Below are positions 33,341 through 42,385 of a stretch of DNA of 64,000 nucleotides, piece by piece. This DNA is from Marinobacter salinexigens (GTDB lineage: Bacteria > Pseudomonadota > Gammaproteobacteria > Pseudomonadales > Oleiphilaceae). Every line of letters begins with the position of its first letter. Within the stretch, counting starts at the first letter, position 1. A program made the translations under genes and the position numbers. The stretch lies in NCBI RefSeq assembly GCF_008370345.1, contig NZ_VTUU01000014.1, forward strand, positions 1 to 64,000, given 5' to 3'. The notes below the pieces were generated by a model. That model ran no database searches and was not told the DNA's origin. It saw nothing but the letters and a program-made list of their open reading frames with translations.

Positions 33341-33994
33341 ATGACCGAGAGTCGTGTAACGGTTGTTGTAGATTCCCGCTACGGGAGCACCCTGAGCCTG
33401 GCGAAGGCTATTGTTGAAGGCGCGGAGTCCGAGGGTGCGGAGGTTCGTTTGCGTCGTGTAGAGATTTCTGAGCCGGAGTTCAGTGTCGACGACCAGCGCC
33501 CGGATTTCGTGGCAGCCCAGAAAGATTATCGCGAGTTGCCCCGGGCGTCAGCGGAAGATCTTGAGTGGGCCCGGGGCATTATCTGGGGATCTCCTACCCG
33601 TTATGGATTGATGAGTACTCCTCTACGAGCGTTTATTGATGAAGTGGCCCCGCTTTGGCGTCAGGGCGCCCTGATCGGCAAGGTGGGTGCGGCCTTCACC
33701 TCTACCGGGGGGATGCATTCCGGCAATGAAATGACGCTGTTGTCCCTACTGATGCCCTTCATGCAGCACGGAATGATACTGGCGGGGGTTCCCCATAGTG
33801 TGCCGGAGCTGGTTCGAACCGACAAAGGTGGTTCTCCGTACGGTGCTACGACAGTGACGGGCTTCGACGGCAATCGCCCTGTTGATGAGAATGAACGGGC
33901 TATTGCGCGTGCCCTGGGTGCCCGTGTGGCTCGCCTGTCAGGCTGGGTACAGCCAGAGCCAGCCTCGGTAGAGCTGGCTGCCTATTCAAATTAA
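33341..33994 (+). CDS. WrbA-like flavodoxin-fold NAD(P)H:quinone oxidoreductase
   Basis: The 217-residue flavodoxin-fold protein has phosphate loop DSRYGSTLSLAK, GSPTRYGLMSTPLRAFID and TSTGGMHSGNEMTLLSLL, as in WrbA. WrbA reduces quinones with FMN and NAD(P)H. ATG 33341 follows AAGGAG. As the last gene of a base-uptake operon, it could provide reduced flavin or protect from redox cycling; the true link is unknown. Confidence 0.8.
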   Translation: MTESRVTVVVDSRYGSTLSLAKAIVEGAESEGAEVRLRRVEISEPEFSVDDQRPDFVAAQKDYRELPRASAEDLEWARGIIWGSPTRYGLMSTPLRAFIDEVAPLWRQGALIGKVGAAFTSTGGMHSGNEMTLLSLLMPFMQHGMILAGVPHSVPELVRTDKGGSPYGATTVTGFDGNRPVDENERAIARALGARVARLSGWVQPEPASVELAAYSN

Positions 33995-34044
33995 TGCGTT
34001 GGCAACGGTCGCTGAGTAAGCGTAGATGTTGTGTTGTCCTTTTT

Positions 34045-34068
34045 GGCCGCCTTCGGGCGGTTTTTTTT
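34045..34068 (+). terminator. Rho-independent terminator
   Basis: Stem CCGCC/GGCGG closed by a TTCG tetraloop and followed by eight T (34061-34068), 50 bases after the WrbA-like gene. It ends the five-gene operon. Confidence 0.92.
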
Positions 34069-34114
34069 GTGCCCGGTTTTCTGTGCTGGAGCCTTGGAGT
34101 GCCTGCTTATTCAA

Positions 34115-34161
34115 CGCACAAAACCAGAGCAGTTGGGCAGGTTCTGTTTCAGGGTGGTGCA
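34115..34161. promoter_or_regulatory. Possible NtrC-type sites
   Basis: CGCACA-AAACC-AGAGCA (34115-34131) matches 8 of 12 half-site bases of the NtrC consensus, and a perfect half TGGTGCA lies at 34155-34161. Both lie 90-140 bases upstream of the predicted sigma-54 start, where an enhancer is expected. The rest of the 313-bp gap (33995-34307) holds the terminator, promoter and operator listed separately and no gene. Confidence 0.4.
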
Positions 34162-34226
34162 CTTACAGATTCTTTTTGTAATTCATAACCAATTGTAAAT
34201 AAAGGTTTTTAAATAAATTTTCGGGG

Positions 34227-34242
34227 TGGCACGGGCGTTGCT
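34227..34242 (+). promoter_or_regulatory. Sigma-54 promoter, perfect consensus, second NMT1-type importer
   Basis: TGGCACG-GGCG-TTGCT is a perfect match to TGGCACR-N4-TTGCW, with GG (34228-34229) and GC (34240-34241) 10 bases apart. Predicted start near 34253, within the operator that begins at 34252. Confidence 0.88.
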
Positions 34243-34251
34243 TTTAAAAAC

Positions 34252-34267
34252 TTGAACAAATGGTCAA
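34252..34267. promoter_or_regulatory. RutR-type operator over the transcription start
   Basis: TTGAACA-AA-TGGTCAA matches 13 of 14 half-site bases of the RutR consensus, the best in the window. It covers the predicted +1 of the sigma-54 promoter. Confidence 0.8.
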
Positions 34268-34307
34268 TTAAGAGCGGCGCGAGTCGCCGGAATTCAGGAG
34301 AGAATCC

Positions 34308-35303
34308 ATGAAGACAAAACTGAGAGCAGCTCTGGGCGGTTCACTCATGATGGCTGGCCTGGTGGCTTTCGCTCCAGCGTCCGCTGAAGAGCTGGACAAA
34401 GTGGTCTTTGGTACCAACTGGTATGCCCAGGCGGAGCATGGTGGCTTTTACCAGGCTCTGGCAACTGGCCTCTATAAAGAGCACGGCCTTGATGTTGAAA
34501 TCAAGATGGGTGGTCCGCAGGTAAACGGCACTCAATTGCTGGTCAGCGGCCGCTACGACATGCTGATGGGTTACCCGATTGGCAATATCAATGCTGTTGA
34601 AAAAGGCTTGCCGGTAAAAACCGTTGCTGCCTCAATGCAGGGCGATCCTCAAGCATTGATTGCGCACCCGGGTGTGGAATCGCTTGAACAGATCAAGGAA
34701 GAGGGCCTGCCTGTTTATATCGCTACTCATGCTCACTCAACCTTCTGGCCGTGGCTGAAGGCAGAGTATGGCTTTGAGGATGATGTGGTTAACGCCTATA
34801 CCTTCAGCGTTGCGCCATTCCTGACGAACGAAAACATTGTCCAGCAGGGGTACCTGTCGTCGGAACCGTTTGCCATCCAGAAAGGGGGTGTTGAGCCGAA
34901 CGTCTTCCTGCTGTCTGACTATGGTTACCCTCCTTACGCAACCACCATTGAAACCACGACCGGCATGATCGAAGAGCGTCCTGATGTGGTGAAACGCTTT
35001 GTCCAGGCCAGTATGGAAGGCTGGAAAAGCTACCTCGAAAACCCCGAGGCAGGCAACAAGCTGATCATGGAAGAAAACCCGGAAATGACCCCGGAGCAGA
35101 TCGCCTACGGTATCGAGAAAATGAAAGAGTACGAACTGGTGACTGGTGGCGATGCCCAGACCATGGGGATCGGTGTCATGACCGATGAGCGCTGGAACAA
35201 GATCAAGGATTTCATGGTTGAAGCCGGTCTGGCATCTGCCGATCTGGATCTTAACGACGTTTACACCCGGGAATTCCTGCCAGAAGAGCCGGTGCTGCCG
35301 TAA
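34308..35303 (+). CDS. NMT1/THI5-type ABC substrate-binding protein (system 4)
   Basis: The 331-residue periplasmic protein has a signal peptide (cleavage near ASA-EEL, residue 26) and begins its mature part KVVFGTNWYAQAEHGGFYQALATGLYKEHGLDV, the usual NMT1 start. It shares little beyond the fold with the system 3 protein, so the ligand is probably different. The uracil/pyrimidine operator suggests a pyrimidine or pyrimidine precursor. AGGAGA lies 6 bases before the ATG. Confidence 0.85.
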   Translation: MKTKLRAALGGSLMMAGLVAFAPASAEELDKVVFGTNWYAQAEHGGFYQALATGLYKEHGLDVEIKMGGPQVNGTQLLVSGRYDMLMGYPIGNINAVEKGLPVKTVAASMQGDPQALIAHPGVESLEQIKEEGLPVYIATHAHSTFWPWLKAEYGFEDDVVNAYTFSVAPFLTNENIVQQGYLSSEPFAIQKGGVEPNVFLLSDYGYPPYATTIETTTGMIEERPDVVKRFVQASMEGWKSYLENPEAGNKLIMEENPEMTPEQIAYGIEKMKEYELVTGGDAQTMGIGVMTDERWNKIKDFMVEAGLASADLDLNDVYTREFLPEEPVLP

Positions 35304-35328
35304 GCGCCACGACGACCAACGTCCTGAT

Positions 35329-35354
35329 GCCGGCCGGGAAAGACCCTGGCCGGC
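35329..35354 (+). other. Hairpin between binding-protein and ATPase genes
   Basis: GCCGGCC (35329-35335) pairs with GGCCGGC (35348-35354) around a 12-base loop, with no T-run. Stem-loops here commonly stabilise the binding-protein mRNA or reduce downstream expression, giving excess binding protein. Confidence 0.5.
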
Positions 35355-35369
35355 CCTGGAGAAATCACT

Positions 35370-36248
35370 ATGACAGCTACCAAGGTTACACCCCTGAAGC
35401 CGGCGCCAAGCCCAGAGTCTGAGGCGCCGGTTGCTGAGGGCAAAACGGGGGCCCGACCTGTTCTGCAGGTGAATGGGGTTAACAAGATCTATGGCAACGG
35501 TACGGTTGCGCTTAAGGGTGCAGATCTCACCGTTAAACAGGGCGAATTCATCAGCTTGCTCGGCCCGTCCGGTTGCGGGAAAAGTACTCTGCTGAGAATT
35601 ATGGCGGGGTTGGGCGAGGTGACCACGGGCACCGTGAAATGGTGGGAGCAAGACTACGACGTGGTCGGGAGCAAGGGGCGCAAGCTTGCCTTTGTGTTCC
35701 AGAACGCGACGTTGATGCCTTGGGCCCGGGTTCGGAAGAATGTGCGCCTGCCGCTGGATCTCGAACACGCCGGTAATTCTGAGGAAGTCGAAAAGAAAAT
35801 TGATGATGCCCTCGATATGGTAGGCCTGAAAGGGTTTGACGAAAGCTATCCCCGGGAGCTTTCGGGCGGTATGCAGATGCGGGCTTCCATCGCACGGGCG
35901 ATGGTGACTGAGCCGAATCTGCTGCTGATGGATGAGCCGTTTGGTGCCCTGGATGAAATGACCCGGAACAAACTGAATGACGATGTGTTGAAGCTGTGGC
36001 AGGACAACGGCTGGACCATCGTGTTCGTCACCCACAGTGTTTACGAGGCGGTCTATCTCTCCAGCCGGGTCGTGGTTATGGCAGCGCGCCCGGGCCGGAT
36101 CGTTGATGACATCAAGATCGAACAGCCGTTCCCGCGCTCTCCGGATTTCCGTGTATCGACAGAGTTCGCCGGCTACTGTCGCCAGGTTTCCCAGGCACTG
36201 GAGCGAGCAAGCACGATGGGTGAAGACAAAAAGGAGGCGCAATCATGA
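35370..36248 (+). CDS. ABC transporter ATPase, SsuB/TauB type (system 4)
   Basis: The 292-residue ATPase has Walker A GPSGCGKST, signature LSGGMQMRASI and Walker B LLMDEPFGALDE. An N-terminal extension of about 30 Pro/Ala-rich residues (KPAPSPESEAPVAEG) is unusual and probably disordered. GGAG lies 8 bases before the ATG. It overlaps the permease gene by 4 bases. Confidence 0.88.
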   Translation: MTATKVTPLKPAPSPESEAPVAEGKTGARPVLQVNGVNKIYGNGTVALKGADLTVKQGEFISLLGPSGCGKSTLLRIMAGLGEVTTGTVKWWEQDYDVVGSKGRKLAFVFQNATLMPWARVRKNVRLPLDLEHAGNSEEVEKKIDDALDMVGLKGFDESYPRELSGGMQMRASIARAMVTEPNLLLMDEPFGALDEMTRNKLNDDVLKLWQDNGWTIVFVTHSVYEAVYLSSRVVVMAARPGRIVDDIKIEQPFPRSPDFRVSTEFAGYCRQVSQALERASTMGEDKKEAQS

Positions 36249-37048
36249 GTACGCCACTGATTCGTAATGAACGCTTTGTGCAGGTTGCGGCTCCGCTGCT
36301 GGTAGGGGTTTTTGTACTGGTTTTATGGCAGTTGACTGTGATGGCCTTTGATGTGCCGAAATACCTGGTCCCGAGCCCGGTAGATATCGGGCAGTCGCTG
36401 GTCACGGACTTTTCTTCCCTGTTTAATGCCCTGCTGATGACCCTGAAGGTAACCTTCCTGGCTTTTGCCATTGCCGTGGTGGTGGGTGTTGCTGCTTCAT
36501 TGCTGTTCGTTCAGAGCAAATGGATTGAAATCAGCCTGTTCCCTTACGCCGTTCTGATGCAGGTGACTCCGGTGGTCGCCATTGCCCCGTTGATTATCAT
36601 CTGGGTGAACGATACCACCTGGGCACTGACCGTGTGTGCCGTAATCGTGGCCATTTTCCCGATCATCTCAAACACCACACTGGGTTTGCGCAGCGTCGAT
36701 CCCAACCTGTTGAGCATGTTTCGCATGTACCGGACCAGCCGCTGGCAGGAACTGATGCGCTTGCGGATACCGAGCGCGTTGCCGTATTTCTTTGGTGGCC
36801 TGCGAATCAGTTCCGGGCTTGCACTGATTGGTGCAGTGGTTGCGGAGTTTGTCGCTGGCACCGGTGGTTCCAAGGCGGGCCTGGCTTACATGATCCTGCA
36901 ATCAGGCTACAACCTGCAGATTCCCAAGATGTTTGCGGCGCTTATTCTGATTACCGTAACCGGAATACTGTTGTTTGCCGCGATGGTCTGGATGTCTGAT
37001 CGTGCGCTTCGTAACTGGCACGAGAGTGCGCTGAAGGTTGAACACTAA
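36245..37048 (+). CDS. ABC transporter permease, SsuC/TauC type (system 4)
   Basis: The 267-residue six-segment permease has the EAA region LSMFRMYRTSRWQELMRLRIPSAL... followed by FFGGLRISSGLALIGAVVAEFVA. It completes importer system 4. Confidence 0.87.
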   Translation: MSTPLIRNERFVQVAAPLLVGVFVLVLWQLTVMAFDVPKYLVPSPVDIGQSLVTDFSSLFNALLMTLKVTFLAFAIAVVVGVAASLLFVQSKWIEISLFPYAVLMQVTPVVAIAPLIIIWVNDTTWALTVCAVIVAIFPIISNTTLGLRSVDPNLLSMFRMYRTSRWQELMRLRIPSALPYFFGGLRISSGLALIGAVVAEFVAGTGGSKAGLAYMILQSGYNLQIPKMFAALILITVTGILLFAAMVWMSDRALRNWHESALKVEH

Positions 37049-37050
37049 GC

Positions 37051-37995
37051 ATGTCCCGTTCTGCTGACGCGATGTCCGCAGCGGGGACCGGTTACGCCTG
37101 GCGTAACGGGTACATGCTGTTGGCGTTCACAGCTCTGACCTGGGGCGTCAATTTTCCGATCCTCAAGATGGGCCTGGATTACAGTCCGCCGCTGCTCTAC
37201 ACCACTATCCGGATGATTCTGGGTACAGCGACCATGTTCCTGATTGCCCGGGCAATGGGGATTCTTCGACTGCCTCATCGCGCAGATGTGCCCGTCGTGT
37301 TTTCCGTGGGTATTCTCCAGAACATGGGGTTTATTACCCTTGTAACGGTCGGAATGCAGTTCATGCCGGCAGGGCGGGCTGCGATACTCGCCTATACGTC
37401 GCCTATCTGGGTGGTGCCTGCAGCCGCCATGTTCCTCGGTGAGCGGTTTACCTTGCCGCGTCTGCTGGGAACCGGATTGGGGCTTGCCGGACTTATGGCG
37501 ATTTTCAATCCCATGGCGATCGACTGGAATGCAAAAGGAACGATCACTGGCGGTGGGTTGATTGTACTGGCGACCCTGGTTTGGACCGCTGGTCTGGTGC
37601 ATGTCCGCAGGCATCATTGGCGGGGTGATGTGTTGTCGCTTATTCCCTGGCAGTTGCTGTCGTCAGTTTTCTTGCTGGTTCCGCTTTCCCTGTTGATGGA
37701 GGACGCCTCCAGCATCCGCTGGGAGCCGGCATTCTGGGTGAATATTATTTTCAGTGGTGCCATTGCTTCCGGTGTCTGCGTGGCGGCGCAGGTTGGTGCC
37801 ATCCGGTCTTTGCCTGCGGTTACCATGTCGCTGAGTTCGGCGGCTGTGCCGGCGGTGGGGCTGGTCTCTGCGGCGATCATTCTGGGGGAGCAGCCGGGGG
37901 CATCGGATATTGTCGGGTTTTGCCTGATCGGGTTGGGTATTCTGGCAGTCGGGCTGGCTGATCGCAGACAGGCAAAGGCGATGGCGCGCCTTTAA
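37051..37995 (+). CDS. EamA/DMT-family transporter
   Basis: The 314-residue protein has ten predicted membrane segments in two EamA repeats (residues 15-150 and 165-305), with ALTWGVNFPILKMGL and VFLGERFTLPRLLG. Most such proteins export metabolites or amino acids. It starts 2 bases after the permease stop and is probably transcribed with importer system 4. It could export an excess base or a pathway product. Confidence 0.82.
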   Translation: MSRSADAMSAAGTGYAWRNGYMLLAFTALTWGVNFPILKMGLDYSPPLLYTTIRMILGTATMFLIARAMGILRLPHRADVPVVFSVGILQNMGFITLVTVGMQFMPAGRAAILAYTSPIWVVPAAAMFLGERFTLPRLLGTGLGLAGLMAIFNPMAIDWNAKGTITGGGLIVLATLVWTAGLVHVRRHHWRGDVLSLIPWQLLSSVFLLVPLSLLMEDASSIRWEPAFWVNIIFSGAIASGVCVAAQVGAIRSLPAVTMSLSSAAVPAVGLVSAAIILGEQPGASDIVGFCLIGLGILAVGLADRRQAKAMARL

Positions 37996-38017
37996 CGGGA
38001 CAACCGGCATCCGTAAT

Positions 38018-38044
38018 GCTACGTTTATCTAAAACAGACGTAGC
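38018..38044 (+). other. Hairpin in the leader of the diguanylate cyclase gene
   Basis: GCTACGT (38018-38024) pairs with ACGTAGC (38038-38044) across 13 bases, just before the ribosome-binding site at 38048. No T-run follows. It may be a weak terminator for the transporter operon or a translation-control element. Confidence 0.4.
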
Positions 38045-38057
38045 TCCAGGACTTTGC

Positions 38058-39296
38058 ATGCCATCGGTACTGATTGTCGAAGACTCCCTTGTTGTCACCA
38101 AAATCCTCCGTCATATCGCAAGCCAGGTACTGACCTTTGATGTGTTTTATGCGGACTCGGCGGAAGCCGCCCGCAAACAAGTGGAGAGCAGGGACGACTG
38201 GTTTGCTGCCATTGTGGACCTGAATCTGCCGGATGCCCCCAACGGGGAAATGGTGGATTACATGCTCCAGCAAAAAATCCCCACCATCGTTCTGACCGGG
38301 CGCATGTTCGATGAAAACCGGGATGCGCTGTTACGACAGGGAATTGTCGATTACGTGCAGAAAGAAGGCCTGTACAGCTATCAGTACTGCGTGAACCTTG
38401 TTAACCGGCTGTACCGTAATCGAGATATCAAGGTACTGGTTGCCGAAGATTCATCAGTGACCCGCTCGTTCATTACCGAGCTGTTGCGCCGGCACCAGTT
38501 TCAGGTGGTGGAAGCTGCTGATGGGCAGAAGGCGCTGAAGGCCATCCTGGCTGATCCCGAGATTGATATCCTGCTGACGGACTACAACATGCCGGTGATG
38601 AACGGCTTCGAGCTGATTCATGCCCTGCGCCATCAACATGAGAAAGTGGATCTCGTCGTTATTGGCCTGTCATCGGCTGAAGACAAATACCTGTCAGCAA
38701 AGTTCATCAAGAACGGCGCTAACGACTTCCTGTACAAGCCTTTTTCCCACGAGGAATTCTTCTGTCGGATCATGCATGCCGTAGATGGCATGGAACGGAA
38801 AAAAGAACTCCTCAGCATGGCTTACCGAGACACGCTGACGGGTATCCATAACCGCCGCTATTTTGTCCAGCAGTCCCGTAAGATGATTGCCCAGGCACAA
38901 TCAGGTAACACGCCTTTGACCTTCGCCATCATGGACATTGATTTCTTCAAGAGCATCAATGACAGCTACGGCCATGATGTTGGGGATCTGGTACTGATTG
39001 CCTTCGCAAAGATCCTGCAGGAATCCCTAGGTCGCTTCCTGATTGCGAGAACTGGTGGCGAGGAATTCTGTGTATTGTTCCCGGGCCTGGCTGCAGAAAA
39101 GGCAGCCCGCCTGCTTGATGCGGTTCGGAAACAGGTTGAAGAAAGTTTTGTGGAAACCCCGGAAGGGGAAATCAGCTTCACCTTCAGTTCCGGACTGTCA
39201 CAGCTCCCCGCCGACAATCTGGAAGTGTTGATGAAAGAGGCCGATATCCAGCTCTACAACGCCAAGGATAACGGGCGTAATTGTGTGTGCTTCTGA
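38058..39296 (+). CDS. Two-receiver diguanylate cyclase (REC-REC-GGDEF)
   Basis: The 412-residue protein has two receiver domains (residues 3-120, phospho-acceptor Asp54; residues 124-245, phospho-acceptor Asp175) and a GGDEF domain (253-412) with active-site GGEEF at 333-337. Both receivers look intact, including Lys227 in FLYKPFS. The RxxD inhibitory site is absent (GRFL in its place), so product inhibition is unlikely. It makes cyclic di-GMP on phosphorylation. No histidine kinase is encoded nearby. I chose ATG 38058, with AGGA 6 bases before it, in place of the longer 38016 start. Confidence 0.9.
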   Translation: MPSVLIVEDSLVVTKILRHIASQVLTFDVFYADSAEAARKQVESRDDWFAAIVDLNLPDAPNGEMVDYMLQQKIPTIVLTGRMFDENRDALLRQGIVDYVQKEGLYSYQYCVNLVNRLYRNRDIKVLVAEDSSVTRSFITELLRRHQFQVVEAADGQKALKAILADPEIDILLTDYNMPVMNGFELIHALRHQHEKVDLVVIGLSSAEDKYLSAKFIKNGANDFLYKPFSHEEFFCRIMHAVDGMERKKELLSMAYRDTLTGIHNRRYFVQQSRKMIAQAQSGNTPLTFAIMDIDFFKSINDSYGHDVGDLVLIAFAKILQESLGRFLIARTGGEEFCVLFPGLAAEKAARLLDAVRKQVEESFVETPEGEISFTFSSGLSQLPADNLEVLMKEADIQLYNAKDNGRNCVCF

Positions 39297-39328
39297 ATCG
39301 GGTGAGTAGCTGGGAAAGCATGGGAAGA

Positions 39329-39353
39329 CTGCCTGCACCTCAGGCGCAGGCAG
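39329..39353. terminator. Hairpin after the diguanylate cyclase gene
   Basis: CTGCCTGC (39329-39336) pairs with GCAGGCAG (39346-39353) around a 9-base loop, 33 bases after the stop. No T-run follows, so termination strength is uncertain. Confidence 0.45.
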
Positions 39354-39388
39354 GCGTCGACACTGCTTAAGTTCTGGATTGTCGTCCA

Positions 39389-39637
39389 ATGAGAGCCAGG
39401 GGGCCGCCTCCCGGTGGAGTATGCTTTCAGGTTGAGATTGGAGCTCCATCTTGCCACGGTACTGACGTGCCCCCTCTTTCTAGTGAACTGGTTGCTTTGC
39501 CATTGATGGACCCGAGACTGCCAGTTGGTAAACTTGTTTTGGGAATGCATCACGACCGGGCACTCCCTGTAGCGGCAGCAAGGTTTGCGCAAGAGGTAGA
39601 ATTGGCAATGTCAGCCTTTGAAGCGTCCCTAGAATAG
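39389..39637 (+). pseudogene. Probable C-terminal remnant of a LysR-family regulator
   Basis: An open frame of about 80 codons ends with SSELVALPLMDPRLPVGKLV and then MHHDRALPVAAARFAQEVE, which read like the last two strands and final helix of a LysR effector domain. No helix-turn-helix or first effector half is present; a stop lies in frame at 39368. The likely reading is a decayed regulator. It is the only coding-like sequence in the 356-bp gap 39297-39652. A spurious match cannot be excluded. Confidence 0.4.
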
Positions 39638-39652
39638 TTTAGGCATTGGCAA

Positions 39653-40684
39653 TCATGGTGATGTCGCTGTGGGGGTGGAACTTTGTATCCGGTAGGCCTT
39701 CGGCGTCATCCCGAACCAGTCCCGGCAGGCCCGGCTGAACGCCGACTGTTCCGAGTATCCGAGTAGGCCGGTAATCTGGCTGAGCCCGAGGTTGGGTTCT
39801 TCCAGATAGTGCCGGGCCATTCGGATTCTTTCGTCATTGAGCAGTTGCTCGTAGGTCACCCCTTCCCTGGCCAGCTTTCTCTGCAGTGTGCGCTTGTGCA
39901 TGGAAAGGTGAGAGGCGATGGCACTGCTGCTGCACTGGCCTGTTGGCAACAGCGTGTTTATCAGGCGGGTTACGTCTTCCGACAACGAGTGCGCATTGGG
40001 TGCCTGCTGTGAATCCAGGTATTGCTTGGCCATCTGCCACGTCTGATGGTCGGCACTGTTGAGCGGAAGATCTGCGACCGCCGGTGGCAGGTAAAGGCCC
40101 AGCGTTGGCTGTTCAAATCTCACTTCACATTGGTAAACCGCACGGTAATTTGACTCGTCCGCTATCCGGGCATGGGGGAAATCAACGGCCAGTGGCCGGA
40201 ACCTGTCTCCGCAAAGCAGCTTCATGACCTGCACCGCATTGGCGATGGTCAGTTCGCGGGACTGGCGGCGATACTCCTCGCCTTCATTATCGATTCTGAA
40301 CTTCAGTTGGAGTGCCGGGGCACCGTCGAACCGCGTTGCTTCAAACGTCATCGAAAGGGCAGGGGCGTGCAGATGCAGGTAACCGGCCATGCTGTCGATG
40401 GCTTTCCCCACGGTCAGAGAACTGCGTGCAATGACGGAAATGGGGCCAAGAATGTCCAGCCCCTGGTACTTGGCCAGCATCATGCCAAAGGCGGGGTCAT
40501 CCAGTTCGGTGGCTGTTTCTTCCAGCAGGGCATTGAGGTGCTTGAAGACCAGAAAAGACTGATCGTCCCGCTCTTCTGCCGGCGGGATATGATGACGGGC
40601 CAGCAAGGGAAGTGGATCGCCCCCCCGGCTTTTGACCAGCTCGTCGTATCCCCACAGATTCGTTGCCCGGATAAGACTGGACAC
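39653..40684 (-). CDS. AraC-family regulator (OruR/ArgR-like, Arabinose_bd N-domain)
   Basis: The 343-residue regulator has a ligand domain of the Arabinose_bd type (residues 20-200, FGMMLAKYQGLDILGPISVIARSS) and a C-terminal double helix-turn-helix (residues 240-335, IASHLSMHKRTLQRKLAREGVTYEQLL and LLGYSEQSAFSRACRDWFGMTPKAYR). Regulators of this type activate oxidation pathways for alkanes, ketones and amino acids. The start is GTG 40684, with GGAGG just upstream. It is divergent from the Baeyer-Villiger monooxygenase gene, its probable target. Confidence 0.85.
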   Translation of the reverse strand: MSSLIRATNLWGYDELVKSRGGDPLPLLARHHIPPAEERDDQSFLVFKHLNALLEETATELDDPAFGMMLAKYQGLDILGPISVIARSSLTVGKAIDSMAGYLHLHAPALSMTFEATRFDGAPALQLKFRIDNEGEEYRRQSRELTIANAVQVMKLLCGDRFRPLAVDFPHARIADESNYRAVYQCEVRFEQPTLGLYLPPAVADLPLNSADHQTWQMAKQYLDSQQAPNAHSLSEDVTRLINTLLPTGQCSSSAIASHLSMHKRTLQRKLAREGVTYEQLLNDERIRMARHYLEEPNLGLSQITGLLGYSEQSAFSRACRDWFGMTPKAYRIQSSTPTATSP

Positions 40685-40772
40685 GCGCCCTCCGAATGAT
40701 TTTTGTCACGTTGTTGGCTTTCGGTTTGCGTTGTTTTTGAGCGAAATCAAATGTCGCGATTCGTCAAAAATA

Positions 40773-40796
40773 TGTCCGTATCCGACAATATTGTCA
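40773..40796. promoter_or_regulatory. Palindromic region before the monooxygenase gene
   Basis: GACAATATTGTC (40784-40795) is a perfect 12-bp palindrome, overlapping TGTC-N7-GACA (40773-40787). Related GTCGCGA words occur at 40753 and 40829. These are candidate regulator sites in the 172-bp AraC-monooxygenase gap. Confidence 0.45.
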
Positions 40797-40856
40797 AGCC
40801 GGTGCTCTGGCATCGTAGTTGGGTAAAGTCGCGAAACCAATAACAAGGAAAACAAC

Positions 40857-42359
<1,503 letters not shown>

Positions 42360-42385
42360 ACGTACCGTGACCGGGGAAACTGATT

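Noticed and set aside
40714..40730. TTGGCTTTCGGTTTGCG as a sigma-54 promoter for the monooxygenase gene
   Set aside because: GG and GC are 10 bases apart, but the -24 flank is poor and the regulator is AraC-type, which normally works with sigma-70. It may be a chance match.
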